From the NCBI GenBank assembly GCA_023079485.1, contig CM041109.1, positions 868,001 to 932,000 on the forward strand: a DNA stretch of 64,000 nt, read 5' to 3'. Made by a program: the position numbers and the translations under genes. The DNA comes from Archilochus colubris (Eukaryota > Chordata > Aves > Apodiformes > Trochilidae). This document shows positions 33,201 through 50,055 of this stretch, piece by piece (the stretch's first letter is position 1; every line of letters begins with the position of its first letter). The notes beneath the pieces were generated by a model. The model did not search any database, was not told the DNA's origin, and saw only the letters and a list, made by a program, of their open reading frames with translations.

Positions 33201-35334
33201 GAGTTGCACAGCCCCCCCCCCCCGGCCCTGCAGTCCTGCCACCCCCCACCCCACAGCCATGCCACCCCCAAACCCCACAGCCCTTCCAGCCCCTGAAACC
33301 TTGCAGCCATTCTCCCCCTGCCATCCCCCCCCTGCCCCACAGCCCTGCCACCCTCCTGCACTGTGGCAGTGGGCACCCAAATCAATGCTGCTCCCTACCA
33401 GCTTCAGGCGAGGTGAGAAGTGGGTGGGGGGATGCCCGGCCTGGATGCCTGGGTCCTCTTCCCATCTCCCCATGGGTGAGGGGCCCCAGTGGGGCCAGGG
33501 GTGGGGGGGGTTGGCCCCACACTCCCCTTCCTGGGTGACTCATCCGCCCCAGCAGGGCTGTGAAGTCCCTCGACAGCGTTTGTGACCGAAAGCAGCAGTG
33601 CTTGGCAGTGATCCAGGGTGAGGGGGTACGGTCCTCACTCAAGGACCACCCCCCACCTCATCCCTTTCTTCCCCTGGGAGGGCCCCCCACCCCCACCCCC
33701 CAAGGCACCCCTCCCACCCCTCCATCTCTCCTCATCCCCAGGCTGGTGGCTGGCACCAGCTGGCACCGTGCCCACGTACTATCCCCTTGGTGACATGGGA
33801 CAAAGCCAGGCCCAACAAAGGGTGGGTGCCACAGGGCTGGACCCCCACCCTGCTGCTTGTGGCTGCGTTGGGGTGGCCGTACCCCCAGGGTGTGTGGGTG
33901 GGGGTGGCAGGTGACCGGGGGCTGGCAGTAGTTGTGCCAGGCTGGCGGTGGGATGTCAGGGTGACCGGGCAGCCATTGTTCCCGCTGCCGCCCGCCCTGG
34001 CGTGGGAGCTGGCTCAGCGTGGGGGGTGACCCCCCCCTCCCCCCTTTCCCCAGCTCTGCAGCTGAAACGGGCCCAGCTGCCGGCATTGACGTAACCGAGA
34101 AAGCTCCGGTGCGGCGGGGGCATCGCCGGCATCCCCCTCCTCAGCCTGTGCAACCCTCACCATCACCCAGGGCACCAACCAGTGACAGCCGAGGGGCTGG
34201 GGGTGTCTCTGTCCCCTTCACACCTCGTCCCCCCCAGTTTCCTTATCTCCACTGCCATCTCCTCGACGGCAGCACCCGCTCGGCATGTGACTGCTCCAGC
34301 GGGGAGGATGCGCGGGGGGGGGGGTGGAGTGGGGTGGGGGAGGTGGGGGGTGGGGGGGTGGGGGGGCAGGAGCCGTGACAGGCGGTTTGGGGTGATGGAA
34401 AATCCCCCGCCCTGCACCCTTGTCCGCAGGCATCCGGCTCCGTGCCTCTTCCCGGGGGTCCCGGGCTGAGCTGTGTTCCCTGATGGGGAACTCTGTGCTG
34501 TGGTGAGGCTGGGGGCTGTTCCTGCTCCTCAGAGCCCCCCCCCCAAGCACCCACTGGGTATGGTGGGGCCTCGAGTACTCTGCTGGGCCCTGGTGCAGGA
34601 ACCTCCACATGCTGGCACCTGCCGGTGGGTGCCAGCGCTGGCCCTGCCTGCAGCAGGAGCCCTGCCAGGGTGTCTCTAGGTGCCATGGGTACCAGAGGAC
34701 GGGGGGGGCTGTCCTCCTGCCATCGGGTGTGCCCGGGCAAAGCGCTGCGGGACCCCCGTGCCACTCACCCCGGGACCACCGCCCGTGACACCTGGAAGGT
34801 CCACAGGGCTCCGGGGTGCCCTCAGCAGGCACCGTGTCCCTGTCACCCCCCCTGACCGCTGCACGGGGCACTCGCCTCCCCTAATCCTGCCCCTGCGGCT
34901 AATCCTGCCTAATCCAACCGGGGGCTGTCGCTGCCTGTTGGCTCCCGGGGCCCTGACGGTTTAATCGCCCCTAATCCCCTCGCCCCCGCCCCGGTGGGCA
35001 GCGGGGACCCCAGCCCGGGCGGGTTCCTGCCAAGGGGCGGCACGCACGGCCGCTCGGCGCCAGCATCTCGGGGCAGTCGGCACTGCCCGGCTCCCAGTTT
35101 CAGGGGCGGCTGCTGCCTGCCCTGCCGGTCGGGCCTGCTCGGCAGCGCCGGGGCGGCTCCGCAGTTGCTCCGGGGCCGTTCCCAGCCGCCTGCCGAGGCA
35201 GCCCCACGCTGGCGGCCGCCCAAGCGCAGGGAGCGGCCGGCGCGGGGATGGGCTCCCTGTGCCGGGGGCCGCCGGCCGCGCCGCCCCTCCACGGGCAAGA
35301 GGGGGCACGTCCCCCGCCCCGCCGACGGCACCGC

Positions 35335-35600
35335 GCGGCTTGGCACGGCGTGGCAAGGCTCGGCCTGGATGGGGCTGGTGGGGCTCGGCGTGGCCCGGTG
35401 CAGCTTGGTGATGGCCGGTGTGGGATGCTGCCACCTGCCACGGCTCGGTTTGGCTTGGCACGGCCCGGTGCCGCTTGGCGATGGCCGGTGCCACGCGCTG
35501 CCACCCGCCGTGGCTTGGCGTGACTTGGTGCGGCTCAGCTCTGTCCAGCACCACATGCCACGGCTTGGTGCAGCCCAGTGTGGCACGGCGTGGCTCTGGC
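35335..35600. repeat. Degenerate tandem repeat of GGCTTGGCACGG type
   Basis: About 10-base blocks (CGGCTTGGTG, CGGCGTGGC) arranged in longer units of about 65 bases; two units containing TTGGTGATGGCCGGTG / TTGGCGATGGCCGGTG are clear. Confidence 0.75.
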
Positions 35601-36539
35601 GTGCTGTGGCGGTGCTGTGTGCCCGCTCCTGCCTTCCCCGGTGTCACTCAGCAGCCCTGGTGTCACCCAGCAGAGTGGGACATGACAACACCCAGGAGGG
35701 TATCGCCCGTGTCTGGGCAGGGGTTTGCAAGGCACTGGAGCTGCTGCTGCTTCTGCTTGTGCCCTGTCTGCGGGTCTGGAGGGCAGAAAGCTCCCTTTTC
35801 CCACAGGCTCCATCACCTGCCCACACCGGCTCAGCAGAGTGTCCCTGTGCAGCACCGTGGGGACGCCGGGTGCCAGCGCCAGCGGTGCTGTTCGGCTGAG
35901 GCCAAGCCCTGCCAACCGCAGCGTGGGAAAGGCCGGGCTGGCGCGGGCAGGGCTGGGCTGGGCCAGGAGCTGCCCCAGGCTGGGGCAAAGCGGGTGGGAG
36001 GGGGCCAGGCCCCACCGGGAGCGGGGGCAGGAGCCGGCGGCGCGGGCGCTGATCCTAATCTGCAGTGGCAGGAAGCGTGGCCCCCGTTCCCAGCCCGGCC
36101 GAGCTTCGTGGGGCGGCCTCGGGGCCCCTCTTCCCAGCACTTGCCTCCCACCCGTGCCCGCCGCTGGCGAGGCCCACGTTCCCAGGACAGACCTGCCGGG
36201 AGCCATGCCGGGGGGCTGGAGGGGTGGGTGGGCTGGGGCAGGAAGCGCTGCCGTGTCTCTGTGCCGTTCAAAGGTACCGTGCTGAGATTTCCCCCCTTTG
36301 CTGTGGTGGGGCGGGCAGGCAGGTGCCGGTGGCAGAGGAAGCGTGGGGGACTGCGGCGTGGGGGGGGGGCTGCCACCTGCCAACCTCGGCAGAGGGTTGT
36401 GGGGGGCTGAGGGCAGGCTCCGAGCCCCCAACCTGCCCCACTTTGGTGTCCCACTGAAACCCCAGTCCCTGGTAGCCACTAAGCCCTGTGGAATGGAGGT
36501 TCCTCAGAGCTCTGGCTTCGTGGCAGAGTTGGTGGTGTT

Positions 36540-36943
36540 GGAGTAGAGGGTCTGGAGCAGCTCTGCTCTGGAAATGGGATGAGGGAGCTGGGGGGCTTCA
36601 GCCCTGGAGGAGAGGAGGCTGCAATGGGGTGAGCTTGGAGCACCTTCAAGTGCCTGAAGGGGCTCCATGAAAGCTGGGGAAGGACTTCGGACAAGGGCCT
36701 GGAGGGATGGGACAAGAGGGAAGGGTTTCCAGCTGCAAGAGGTGAATTGAGAGGAGATGTGAGGGGGAAATTGGCGTGAGGGTGGTGAGCCCCTGGCCCA
36801 GGCTGCCCCCAGAAGTTGGCAGTGTTGAAGGTTCGATGGGGTTTGGAGCAACCTGGACTGGTGGGAGGTGTCCCTGGCAGTGGGTGGGACTGGATGTGCT
36901 TAAAGGTCCTTTCCAACACAAACCAGTCTGAGATTCTATGCCT
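36540..36943 (+). mobile_element. CR1 LINE 3' fragment
   Basis: Typical avian CR1 3' end in sense orientation: GGAGCACCTTCAAGTGCCTG, GGGCCTGGAGGGATGGGA, CTGGATGTGCTTAAAGGTCC and the terminal GAGATTCTATG. It ends about 60 bases before the ZBTB7B coding-exon acceptor. Confidence 0.85.
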
Positions 36944-37010
36944 GCGCTGAGGCGTCTCCTCCCAGAACTGGTTCTCATGCCGAGCCCTGTCCTTCCTACA
37001 GGTGAGGACC

Positions 37011-39055
37011 ATGGCCAGCCCGGAGGACGACCTCATTGGCATCCCCTTCCCCGAGCACAGCAGCGAGCTTCTGAGCTGCCTGAATGAGCAGCGGCAGCTG
37101 GGGCTGCTCTGCGATGTCACCATCAAGACGCAAGGGCTGGAGTATCGCACCCACCGCGCCGTCCTGGCCGCCTCCAGCCGCTACTTCAAGAAGCTTTTTG
37201 CCGGGCCTGGTCCGGGCCAGGAGGTCTGTGAGCTGGACTTTGTTGGGCCGGAGGCTTTGGGGGCTTTGCTGGAGTTTGCCTACACGGCCACTTTGACCAT
37301 CAGCAGCGCCAACATGGGCGAGGTGCTGCGGGCGGCCAGGCTGCTGGAGATCCCCTGCGTCATCGCCGCCTGCGTCGAGATCCTGCAGGGCAGCGGCATG
37401 GAGGCGCCCGGCCCCGACGACGGCGACTGCGAACGCGCCCGCCGCTACCTGGAGGCTTTTGCCACCCTCCCCGAGGGCGAAGCCCCTGCCCCGCCGCCCC
37501 CACGACCCGCTGCCCGCCGCAGCAAGAAAACCCGCAAGTTCCTGCAAGCCCGTGGTGCCCGGCTCAACAACCACGCCGAGGAGTCCCCCGCCCCGGCCGA
37601 GGGCTGCGACAGCCCCCCGCCGCCCCCCCTGCCGCCCTCGCCCCCCCTGCCCGAGGGGCTGCCCCTGCCCTACGACAGCTTCGAGCTGCCCGAGGAGGAG
37701 GAGCTGCCCCCGCACCCCTTCCCCTTCCCCTACCAGCCCCCCCTGTCCCCTGAGGAGGGCGACGAGGACGAGGACGCCATCGACCCCGACCTGATGGCGT
37801 ACCTGAGCTCGCTGCACCACGAGTCGCTGGCGCCGGGGCTGGATTCGCCCGACAAGCTGGTGCGCAAACGCCGCTCGCAGATGCCCCAGGAGTGCCCCGT
37901 CTGCCACAAGGTCATCCACGGCGCCGGCAAACTGCCCCGCCACATGCGCACCCACACCGGCGAGAAGCCCTTCGCCTGCCAGGTCTGCGGGGTCCGCTTC
38001 ACACGGTGAGCGCTGCCGGCGGAACCCCTGCCCAACGGGACCCCCCCTGCCCTCCCCGGCAGGGCCCGGTTGCAGCTCTGCTGGTGTGGGGCAGCTCCAT
38101 GGGGTTTTCTGCACCCCATAAGTGTTGCTTGGAGGGAGCCCTCCCCCCCCCGGCCACCAGCACCCACCACAACCCCCTTGCTGGCACCTGGCTGCATCCT
38201 GGTGCAGTAGGATACAGGGACCCTCTGTCAGGACATGGTTTCCTGCCCTGCCAGAGCCCCTGGACCCTTGTGCCCTGCAGTGTCCCTGCCCCCCACCCCT
38301 ACCCTGTATACCCCCCATCCCTGCCACCTATGCCGTGCGTCCCTGCCATGCATCCCTTCCCCACACCTCTGCCCCACACACCCCACATCCCTTCCCCCAC
38401 GTGCCCCACATCTTTGCTCCATCCACCCCACATCCCTCTCCTATATGCCCCACTTCCCTACCCCAGATCCCTGCCCCATATGCCACTCATCCCTTCCCCA
38501 TCCGCCCCACCGCCCCGCCCCACATTCCTGCTGCAAGGCTGCCACCTCCGTGGGGGGGATGCCACCCACCCACCCCATCTCAACACCCCCTCCCGTCCTC
38601 TTCCCATCCCCCCCCCCAGGAACGACAAGCTGAAGATCCACATGCGGAAACACACGGGTGAGCGGCCCTACTCCTGCCCGCACTGCAGCGCCCGCTTCCT
38701 GCACAGCTACGACCTGAAGAACCACCTGCACCTGCACACGGGTGCCCGCCCCTACGAGTGCTACCTCTGCCACAAGGCCTTTGCCAAGGACGACCACCTC
38801 CAGCGGCACCTCAAGGGCCAGAACTGCCTGGAGGTGCGAACCCGACGCCGCCGCCGCGACGAAGCCCCCGCGCCGCCCCCCGCCGCCCCCAGCCTTGACC
38901 TCTCCAACGGGCGCCTGGAGGGGCTGCGCCTCTCCCTCGCCCGCTTTTGGGGGCCAGGGCAGCCCGAGGAAGAGGAGGAAGAGCCCGAGGGGGAGGAAGG
39001 GTCACAACCAGACGTCGTGGTGAAGATGGAGACCGTGAAGGTGGAGACGGCGTAG
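37011..39055 (+). CDS. ZBTB7B: ZBTB7B (ThPOK), BTB zinc-finger transcription factor
   Basis: Repressor that directs CD4 T-cell fate and regulates collagen and metabolic genes in mammals. Two coding exons, 37011-38005 and 38620-39055, give 476 aa (human about 539). The BTB domain (about residues 15-115) opens with [19 protein letters not shown] and carries [20 protein letters not shown] and YFKKLF. A Pro/Glu-rich linker follows, ending [20 protein letters not shown]. Four zinc fingers follow. ZF1 has [23 protein letters not shown]2 ([10 protein letters not shown] plus [11 protein letters not shown]) spans the intron. ZF3 has [23 protein letters not shown]4 ([20 protein letters not shown] plus QNC) ends in Cys as in mammals. 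The ATG lies nine bases after the exon's acceptor; the in-frame GTG at 37002 was not used. Confidence 0.97.
38280..38560. repeat. Degenerate CCCCACATCCCT repeat in ZBTB7B intron
   Basis: Low-complexity tandem array of about 12-20-base blocks built from CCCTGCC and CCCCACATCCCT within the 614-base intron that splits zinc finger 2. Confidence 0.7.
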
Positions 39056-40199
39056 GGGTTGCCGCCATGGCGGGGCCGGTCCCGGCCTGGGGGGTGGGTC
39101 TGGTCCCGTTCTGACCCTGTCACGGTTCGTTCCCAGTTATGCAAAGGGGGAAACGCCCCCCTGGCCGATTTGCACAATGGGGTGGAGGGGGTCCCCACCA
39201 CCCCCCACCGGGCCCGGACCCCCTTGATGCATCTTGGCCCCCTTGATGTGTCCGGGCCATTCCCCCCCCCCCTCCCCGTGCCTGGACCCCCTCAATGCAT
39301 CAGGACCCCCATGACATGTCTGGGCACCCCCCACCGTGCCCGGATCCCCCCTGGAATATCCAGGACATGGAGTCCCAGCAGGGGGGGGCAGGGGGAAGCA
39401 GGACCGGGGTGTCCCCCCTCGAAACCCCCTGTGGATGCCCCCCCCTCCAAAGGGGTTGGGGCCAGGCGAGGGTGCCCACGGACCGAGCCCCTCCGGCAAT
39501 CGAGGGCTCCCTGGTTGCCGGGGGGGGGGGATGTCCGCCACCCCGTGCTGTACATAGCTTGTCCCCCCCCCTCCCCGCCCCGAGCAGCCCCCCCCCCGGC
39601 GAGCCCCCCTCGCCCCTGCACTCCCGGCTGCTTTCTCTTGGTTGCACTATTCGGGTGAGCCCCGACCCTACCCCCCCCCCCAGCCCCCCAGGCCCTGTGG
39701 GACCCCCCCCTCCCCAGGGTGGCCAGGCCCCAGCGGTCACCCCTCTGCCCTTTGCACATGCCCCCCCCCCAAGGGCGCAGCCCCCCCCTCCCTCGGGGAT
39801 TTGGGGGGGAGCAGGGGACCGGCACTATTTGCCTAAAATAAGAGTTTATCTATATTTAAAAGATTATGTAATATATTCCCCCCCTGGCCCCCCCCACTGC
39901 TGCCCGCCAGCGCTCCCCAGCCCACCTCTCCCCCCCCCACCCTCTGTCCCTTGCTGTGGGGTGCCAGGAGGGGTGATGGGGAGGGGGGGCTCGGCTCCCC
40001 TCGTGGCTTTAAAGTGCCTTATGGTGAACTTGAACTTTTCGGCTACTTGAACCTCTCTGGTGTCAGGAACCAAACAAATAATCGGCGGGCGGCGCCTCCC
40101 CCAATGTCCCTCCCCCCTTCACCGCCCCGCCGGGTCCCTCTGTCCGTCTGTCTGTCTGTCTGTGTTTGTTTTTTTAAACGAAGGCTGCTTGGTAATAAA
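39056..40199 (+). other. ZBTB7B 3' UTR with AATAAA at 40194-40199
   Basis: About 1.1 kb of C-rich sequence after the stop. It has an A/T-rich patch at 39835-39880 (TATATTTAAAAGATTATGTAA), a (TCTG)n run near 40139-40163, and a canonical AATAAA at 40194-40199. No second gene is seen. Confidence 0.65.
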
Positions 40200-40268
40200 C
40201 GGAGAAGCAGGGACCCCCCCCGTTCCCGGCTGTCTGTCTGTCTGCCCCGTGCCCTCTCTGGAGCAGCT

Positions 40269-40668
40269 CTGCTCAGGTCTTGGGGGCCCAATGGGGCTGG
40301 AGACACTGTGGGGCTGGGGTCAGCAATGGGGACAGGGCTGGGGACACTGTGAGATGGGGATTAGGGAGCCATGGGGCTGGGGGCACTGCAAGGATGGGGA
40401 CAGGGACACTGTGGAGCTGGGGGCACCATGGGGCTGGGGAGAGGAGCATCGAGAGGCTGGAGGCACTGTGGGGACAGGGACAAGTTTGGGGGTGCCATGG
40501 GTCCTGGGGAAATATAGGGACACAGGGGCACCACAGGTATGGGGACGGGGTCATCGAGGGGATGAGGACATCAAGGGATGGAGACAGGGGTTCTGGGGGC
40601 ACTGTGGGCATGGACATGGGGGGCATGGTAAGGCTGGAGGCACCCCTAGGACAGGGTGGGGGTCACCG
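40269..40668. repeat. Minisatellite, GGGGCTGGGGACACTGTG units
   Basis: Degenerate tandem array of roughly 20-30-base units (GGGCTGGGGACACTGTGG, GATGGGGACAGGG, GGGGGCACCATGGGG) filling the space between the convergent 3' ends of ZBTB7B and DCST2. Confidence 0.85.
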
Positions 40669-40716
40669 TGAGGTTGGGACCACCAGCAGGATGCAGCCAC
40701 CTCGAGGACAGGGTGT

Positions 40717-40722
40717 TTTATT
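40717..40722 (-). terminator. DCST2 polyadenylation signal (AATAAA, minus strand)
   Basis: TTTATT on the plus strand, about 125 bases past the DCST2 stop on the minus strand. Confidence 0.8.
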
Positions 40723-40844
40723 CCCCAGCACCACCCCCCACCCCCTCCCCACTGGTTCCCAGCTGCTACTGCACCGCTCCGGCCACGTCCCCGGATCGTG
40801 TCCCCGTGTCCCCTCCACCGCGTGGCACCCTCCTGGCGTCACCG

Positions 40845-45694
<4,850 letters not shown>

Positions 45695-45861
45695 GATAGG
45701 CAATCCCAGGCTCCTGGTGCTCTCCAGGCACAGGAGAATGAGTGGTTCACAATGTTCTGGTTCCACAGGAGTGTCCCACCGCTGTGGGTTCCAGGAGAAC
45801 ATCTCACTGTTGAGAGTTCCAAGGGACCATCCTGCTGTCTCCAGGGACGAGCTGCAGAGCC
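45695..45861. promoter_or_regulatory. Divergent promoter of DCST2 and DCST1
   Basis: Only 167 bases separate the two predicted start codons (45694 minus, 45862 plus), so the transcripts must share a bidirectional promoter or overlap at their 5' ends. No TATA box is evident and the stretch is less CpG-rich than other promoters here. Confidence 0.6.
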
Positions 45862-48800
45862 ATGGAGCCAGCAGTGGCCCCAGACCGTGAGCCCTCGGCT
45901 GAGACAAAGGCACCCAGGAGGCAGAAACCACCCAACTCAAGTGAGGTCCCCCCCACCCTGGCGCCGGGGCTGCCCGTGGGCAGGGGACAGGCAGAGCTGA
46001 CTCCTCCCTGCCCCCAGCCCTGAAGCGGGTGATGGTCTCGCTGCTGCCCACCCCGTGCAGCCGGTTCCTCTGGAGCCCGCCAGACCAGTACCGCAGGATC
46101 AAACTTTTACTGGGCACCAGCGTTGGGATCCTTCTTGGTCTGGGTGAGTGTGTCCTGATGCCAGGCACGGCGGGGTGCAGTGGCACCAGGGGATCAGGGG
46201 ACAATGACGGATGTTTCAGGGCTCTGCAAGCTCCTCGTTGTTCCCCTGAACATTCCGGAGATGCTCAAGGCACAGATCTCCTGTGGGGTGGCAGGTGAGG
46301 GCCAGGAAGCAGGGTGACAGAAGGGTGACAGAGGGGCTTCGTGGTGGGCTCGTGGGGACAGCTCTGTGCTCTCTGCAGCGGTGACAGCCTTGGGCTGGGC
46401 CACCTCCCCCCACTTTCGCTGTGCCAGCCTGCTCCTGGGCCCCAAATTCCTGGGCAAGGAAGGACGGGTCTTTGTCCTCTCCTTCGTCCTCGCTGCCATC
46501 TACAACGGTAAGCATCCCCATGTCCCCGTCCCCCTCTGGGGAGGGTGGGGGTCCCCTGAGAGGTGGCAGGCTGTGAGGAACAGGGTGTTCCAGGGCCCGT
46601 GGCCAACGTCTGGCACAACCTGGGGGAGGTGACGCGCTCGATGGGCTGCGTGACGGAGCTGCAGATCAACCACAGCCGCCAGCTCTGGCGCATGTCCACG
46701 GCCCCCCTGCGCAGGGCCATGGAGGACATGGCGGTGAGGCTGCGGGGGGCTTGGGGAGGGGGGGTGGTGGTGAGGAGGGTGCCCAGGTTGAGCCTGTGTG
46801 CATCTGCCCCGGGGCAGAGGGGTGGGCAGAAGCTGAACTCGGAGACGCAGAGCATCTCACGGTCCTTCCTGGGGCTGAATGAAGAGGTGGCCAGTGAGGC
46901 GGGCTACGAGGTGGACCAGGACACGGACCTCGAGAAAGCTGCCAACACCCAGCAGCGTTTTGAGAAGAAAACCAAAATGCGCTGTAGCTGTGAGTAGGGT
47001 GGGGGGGGGGAGAGCAGCACAGGGCAGGAGGGGACGGGGCTGCCACAGCCACCCCACCCTGTCCTGGCAGTGCAGCCCAGGGGGTGGGTGGGGGGCAGCA
47101 AAGGGCCCCTTCTCCCCCCCTCCTTCCCCTCAGATCTGATCGAGCTGGGCATGCAGCGCTGCCGGGACTGGTTCAACAGGAAACACGAGGACTGCATGAA
47201 TGCCGTGTATGTTCCCATCATCAACAACCTCCTGTGCCTGCCCATGACGTTCAAGTTCCTCTGCCACATTGTCAAGCGTGGGTGACACAGCCCTCCCTCA
47301 GCCCTCCCCTGCCCTCCCTCTGTAGGGAGGTTCCAGCTCTGCCCCTCAGGACACAGCCATAGCCTGTGCCAGGGCAATGCCCAGGGGTCCTGGCTCTGCT
47401 GGCACTGTCCCCTCTCTGTCCCCACAGTGATACATGGCTGGTGCTTGCAGAGGATCCCTGTGGAAGGCAATTTTGGGAAGATGTACGACATGGTGAACGA
47501 CTCTGTCGACAACCTCAGACACCAATTCACCGCCAGAGTCCACTCCCGGGTGGGTCCCTGTGTCCCCTCGGGGCAGGGCTGGGTTGGGGACCACGCTGTG
47601 CCAGGTCCCAAGGACCACCCCTCTCTGCTGCAGAGGATGCACCAGGAGATGTTGATGGGCATCAACGTGTCAGCGAAGCAGCTGGTGGAGGAGGTGTCCA
47701 GGAACCTGCGTCATCAAGGTGCCCACCTCGACCGGGCCTTCAACATCTTCCGCATGGTGCTCTCCTGCACCTTCCTCCTCATCTTCCTCTCGTGAGCCTC
47801 GGGGGACCCCTGGACTAAGGGGTGGGGGCTTAGTTGGCAGCAGGTCTGGAGGGGGTGTGAAGACAAGGCAGGGGGGCCTGGGTGTTGCAGATGCTCTTTT
47901 ACTCCCTGGACCCCCACTTTTTGCCAGGGCTTTCTCCTACACCAAGAAGTACTGCAAGGACATCTGCTTTGACAACCTCTATGTCACCACCTACTTCCGC
48001 CAAATCGATGCTCGCCGCAGAAAGCAGGTGAGGGGGGGAAGGAGGGGTGGAGGATGAACCCCCCCCACCCCTGTCAGGGGTCCCGGGGGCTGTGCTGAGC
48101 TGCCCTCCACTCTCCTTCCCCCAGCACAAGCGGACGCTGCTGCCCCTGCGCCGGGCAGAGGTCTCGGGTGTCATCTTCCCGTGCCGCCTGACCATGCAGT
48201 CAGCTGAGATGAAGAACATGGTGAGGGGCTGGGGGGACTAAGAGGATCAGGGCTGGGGGGGAGCCTGTAGTAAACCCTGCTCCTCACAGGTGGTGGAGCT
48301 CCTGGAGTGCATCCCACCCCTGCTCCTCCTCCTCCTCGCCTGCGGCCTGGACCACACGCTCTTTGTCATGCTCAGCATCATCCAGAAGCACTCCTTCGTC
48401 CAGTACTCCTACCACAGTAAGCCACCAGCCCCATGGCACTAGGGGGCAACCCCCAGTCCCGCTTGCAGCAAAGCAAGGTGTCCCCACAACACCCTCACGG
48501 TCCCCACCACATCCCCCCATCACGCAGGCAGCCACCACTTGGCCGTGCATGTAACGGGGAACTCGCTGATGGCTCAGCTCCTGCGCAGCACCATCGGGGC
48601 CCTCAACACCTCCTCTAACACCCTTCTGGAGGCGTCCAACTTTGGTCAGCTCCCCCCAGGGGACGGGACACCCCCCATTAGCTCCACAGCTTGAAACCCA
48701 GGGTTCAAGCGCTGCTGCTTTGTCCCCAGTATGCCTGCCAGAGCCCCGGGGCATGACCAGGCAGCAGTACCTAGGCAGCTGCCTGCCCTTCACCTTCCTG

Positions 48801-50040
48801 GTGCTGCTCTGCCTGGCCCAGGTCTACACGTACCGCCTGCGCCGCGCCATCGCCGCCTACTACTTCCCCAAGGTAAGTGGTGGCCCCAGCCAAGGACACA
48901 GCACAACCCAACCAACTCAGCCCTGGTGAGGCCACACCTCGAGTCCTGTGTCCAGTTCTGGGCCCCTCAGCTCAGGAAGAAGATTGAGGTGCTGGAGCAG
49001 GTCCAAAGGAGGCAACTGGGCTGGTGAAGGGACTCGAGCACAGATCCTATGAGGAGAGGCTGAGGGAGCTGGGGGTGTTGAGGCTGGAGAAGAGGAGGCT
49101 CAGGGGAGACCTCATCACTCTCTGCAACTCCCTGAAAGGAGGTTGGAGCCAGGGGGGGTTGGGCTCTTTCCCAGGCAACTCTCAGCAAGACAAGAGGGCA
49201 GGGTCTCAAGTTGTGCCAGGGGAGGTTTAGGTTGGAGATGAGAAAGAATTTCTTTCTGGAGAGGGTGATCAGCCATTGGAATGGGCTGCCCAGGGAAGTA
49301 GTGGATTCTCCGTGTCTGGAGATATTTAAAAAGAGACTGGATGTGGCACTGAGTGAGTGCCATGGGCTGGGAACTGCAGCAGTAGTGGATCAAGGGTTGG
49401 ACTTGATGATCTCTGAGGTCCCTTCCAACCCAGCCCATTCTATGATTCTATGAACCTATGAGGCAGTTTTTCAGGAGGGTTTGGTGGCCCCGGTCACCCC
49501 GAGGACCCTGCGATACCCACCTGGGCAATTTTTGGGGTGGGCTGGTGGCCCTGCTCAACCTTCACGGTCTTTCAGCGGGAGAAGAAGAGGGTGCTCTACC
49601 TCTACAACAAACTGCTGCAGCAGAGGTGCAGCTTCATCCAGCGGCAGCAGAAGCTCATTGCCCGGCGGGCACGGCAGCCCCCGACACTGGTGAGCGGGGT
49701 CGGGACCGCAGCAGAAGGTTCTACTGTCCCCCCATCCCAGGCGGGGTCCCTCTTCTGGGATGTGGAGCCCCATGGAGTCCTCTTCCCACTGCAGGGGGTG
49801 TCGGTGCTGGAGTGGTGCTGCCAGCGCTGGCCGTGGTTGCAGCGTTGGAAGCGCCACAACTGCGTGGTGTGTGGGGCCCCCGAGACCCCCCGGTTCCGAA
49901 TCTGCCCCCTGACCACCTGTGGTGCTCGGTTCTGCGGCCCGTGCTGGAGGGAGGTCGGTGGTGTGTGCCTGGTCTGCAGACCCAGGGACAGTGACCTCTC
50001 CGAGAGCAGCAGCGAGGAGGAGGGGGGGTACGCGGCCTGA
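45862..50040 (+). CDS. DCST1: DCST1, DC-STAMP domain containing 1
   Basis: Partner of DCST2; mouse and fish orthologues are required in sperm for fertilisation, and human DCST1 has also been described as a RING E3 ligase acting on STAT2. Sixteen exons: 45862-45940, 46018-46143, 46220-46294, 46379-46507, 46594-46733, 46818-46989, 47134-47277, 47428-47549, 47634-47791, 47928-48027, 48125-48220, 48290-48416, 48528-48644, 48730-48872, 49576-49689 and 49795-50040; 695 aa (human 706). The start [16 protein letters not shown] comes from exon 1; the later ATG at 46032 is internal. The C-terminus carries a cysteine cluster ([34 protein letters not shown]) and an acidic tail. The last large intron has been widened by a CR1 insertion. 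Donor 47277|GTGGGT is the weakest junction but is fixed by phase. Confidence 0.92.
48925..49458 (+). mobile_element. CR1 LINE 3' segment (sense) in DCST1 intron
   Basis: The best preserved CR1 here: CTCGAGTCCTGTGTCCAGTT, GAGGAGAGGCTGAGGGAGCT, AGGGGAGACCTCATCACTCT, GGTTGGACTTGATGATCTCT, and the terminal ATTCTATGATTCTATGAACC. Confidence 0.93.
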
Positions 50041-50049
50041 GGGCCCCCC

Positions 50050-50055
50050 AATAAA
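50050..50055 (+). terminator. DCST1 polyadenylation signal AATAAA
   Basis: Canonical AATAAA only 10 bases after the DCST1 stop, so the 3' UTR is extremely short. Confidence 0.8.

Larger units (their letters stand above)
27294..37001 (+). other. ZBTB7B first intron(s): 9.7 kb without coding sequence
   Basis: No ORF here has recognisable homology, codon pattern or convincing splice partners. In mammals the matching interval holds the distal promoter, silencer and enhancers that restrict ZBTB7B (ThPOK) to CD4-lineage T cells. Visible features: AP-1 TGACTCA/TGAGTCA at 31008-31014 and 31043-31049; an A/T-rich homeodomain cluster at 31631-31673; a cluster of TAATCC motifs at 34882-34977; a polypyrimidine tract ending CAAAG at 33020-33075; a tandem repeat at 35335-35600; and a CR1 fragment at 36540-36943 just before the coding exon. 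Confidence 0.5.

Noticed and set aside
37002..37010. GTG start giving MRT before MASPEDD in ZBTB7B
   Set aside because: The GTG immediately follows the splice acceptor. The ATG at 37011 matches the family start (MGSPEDD in human).
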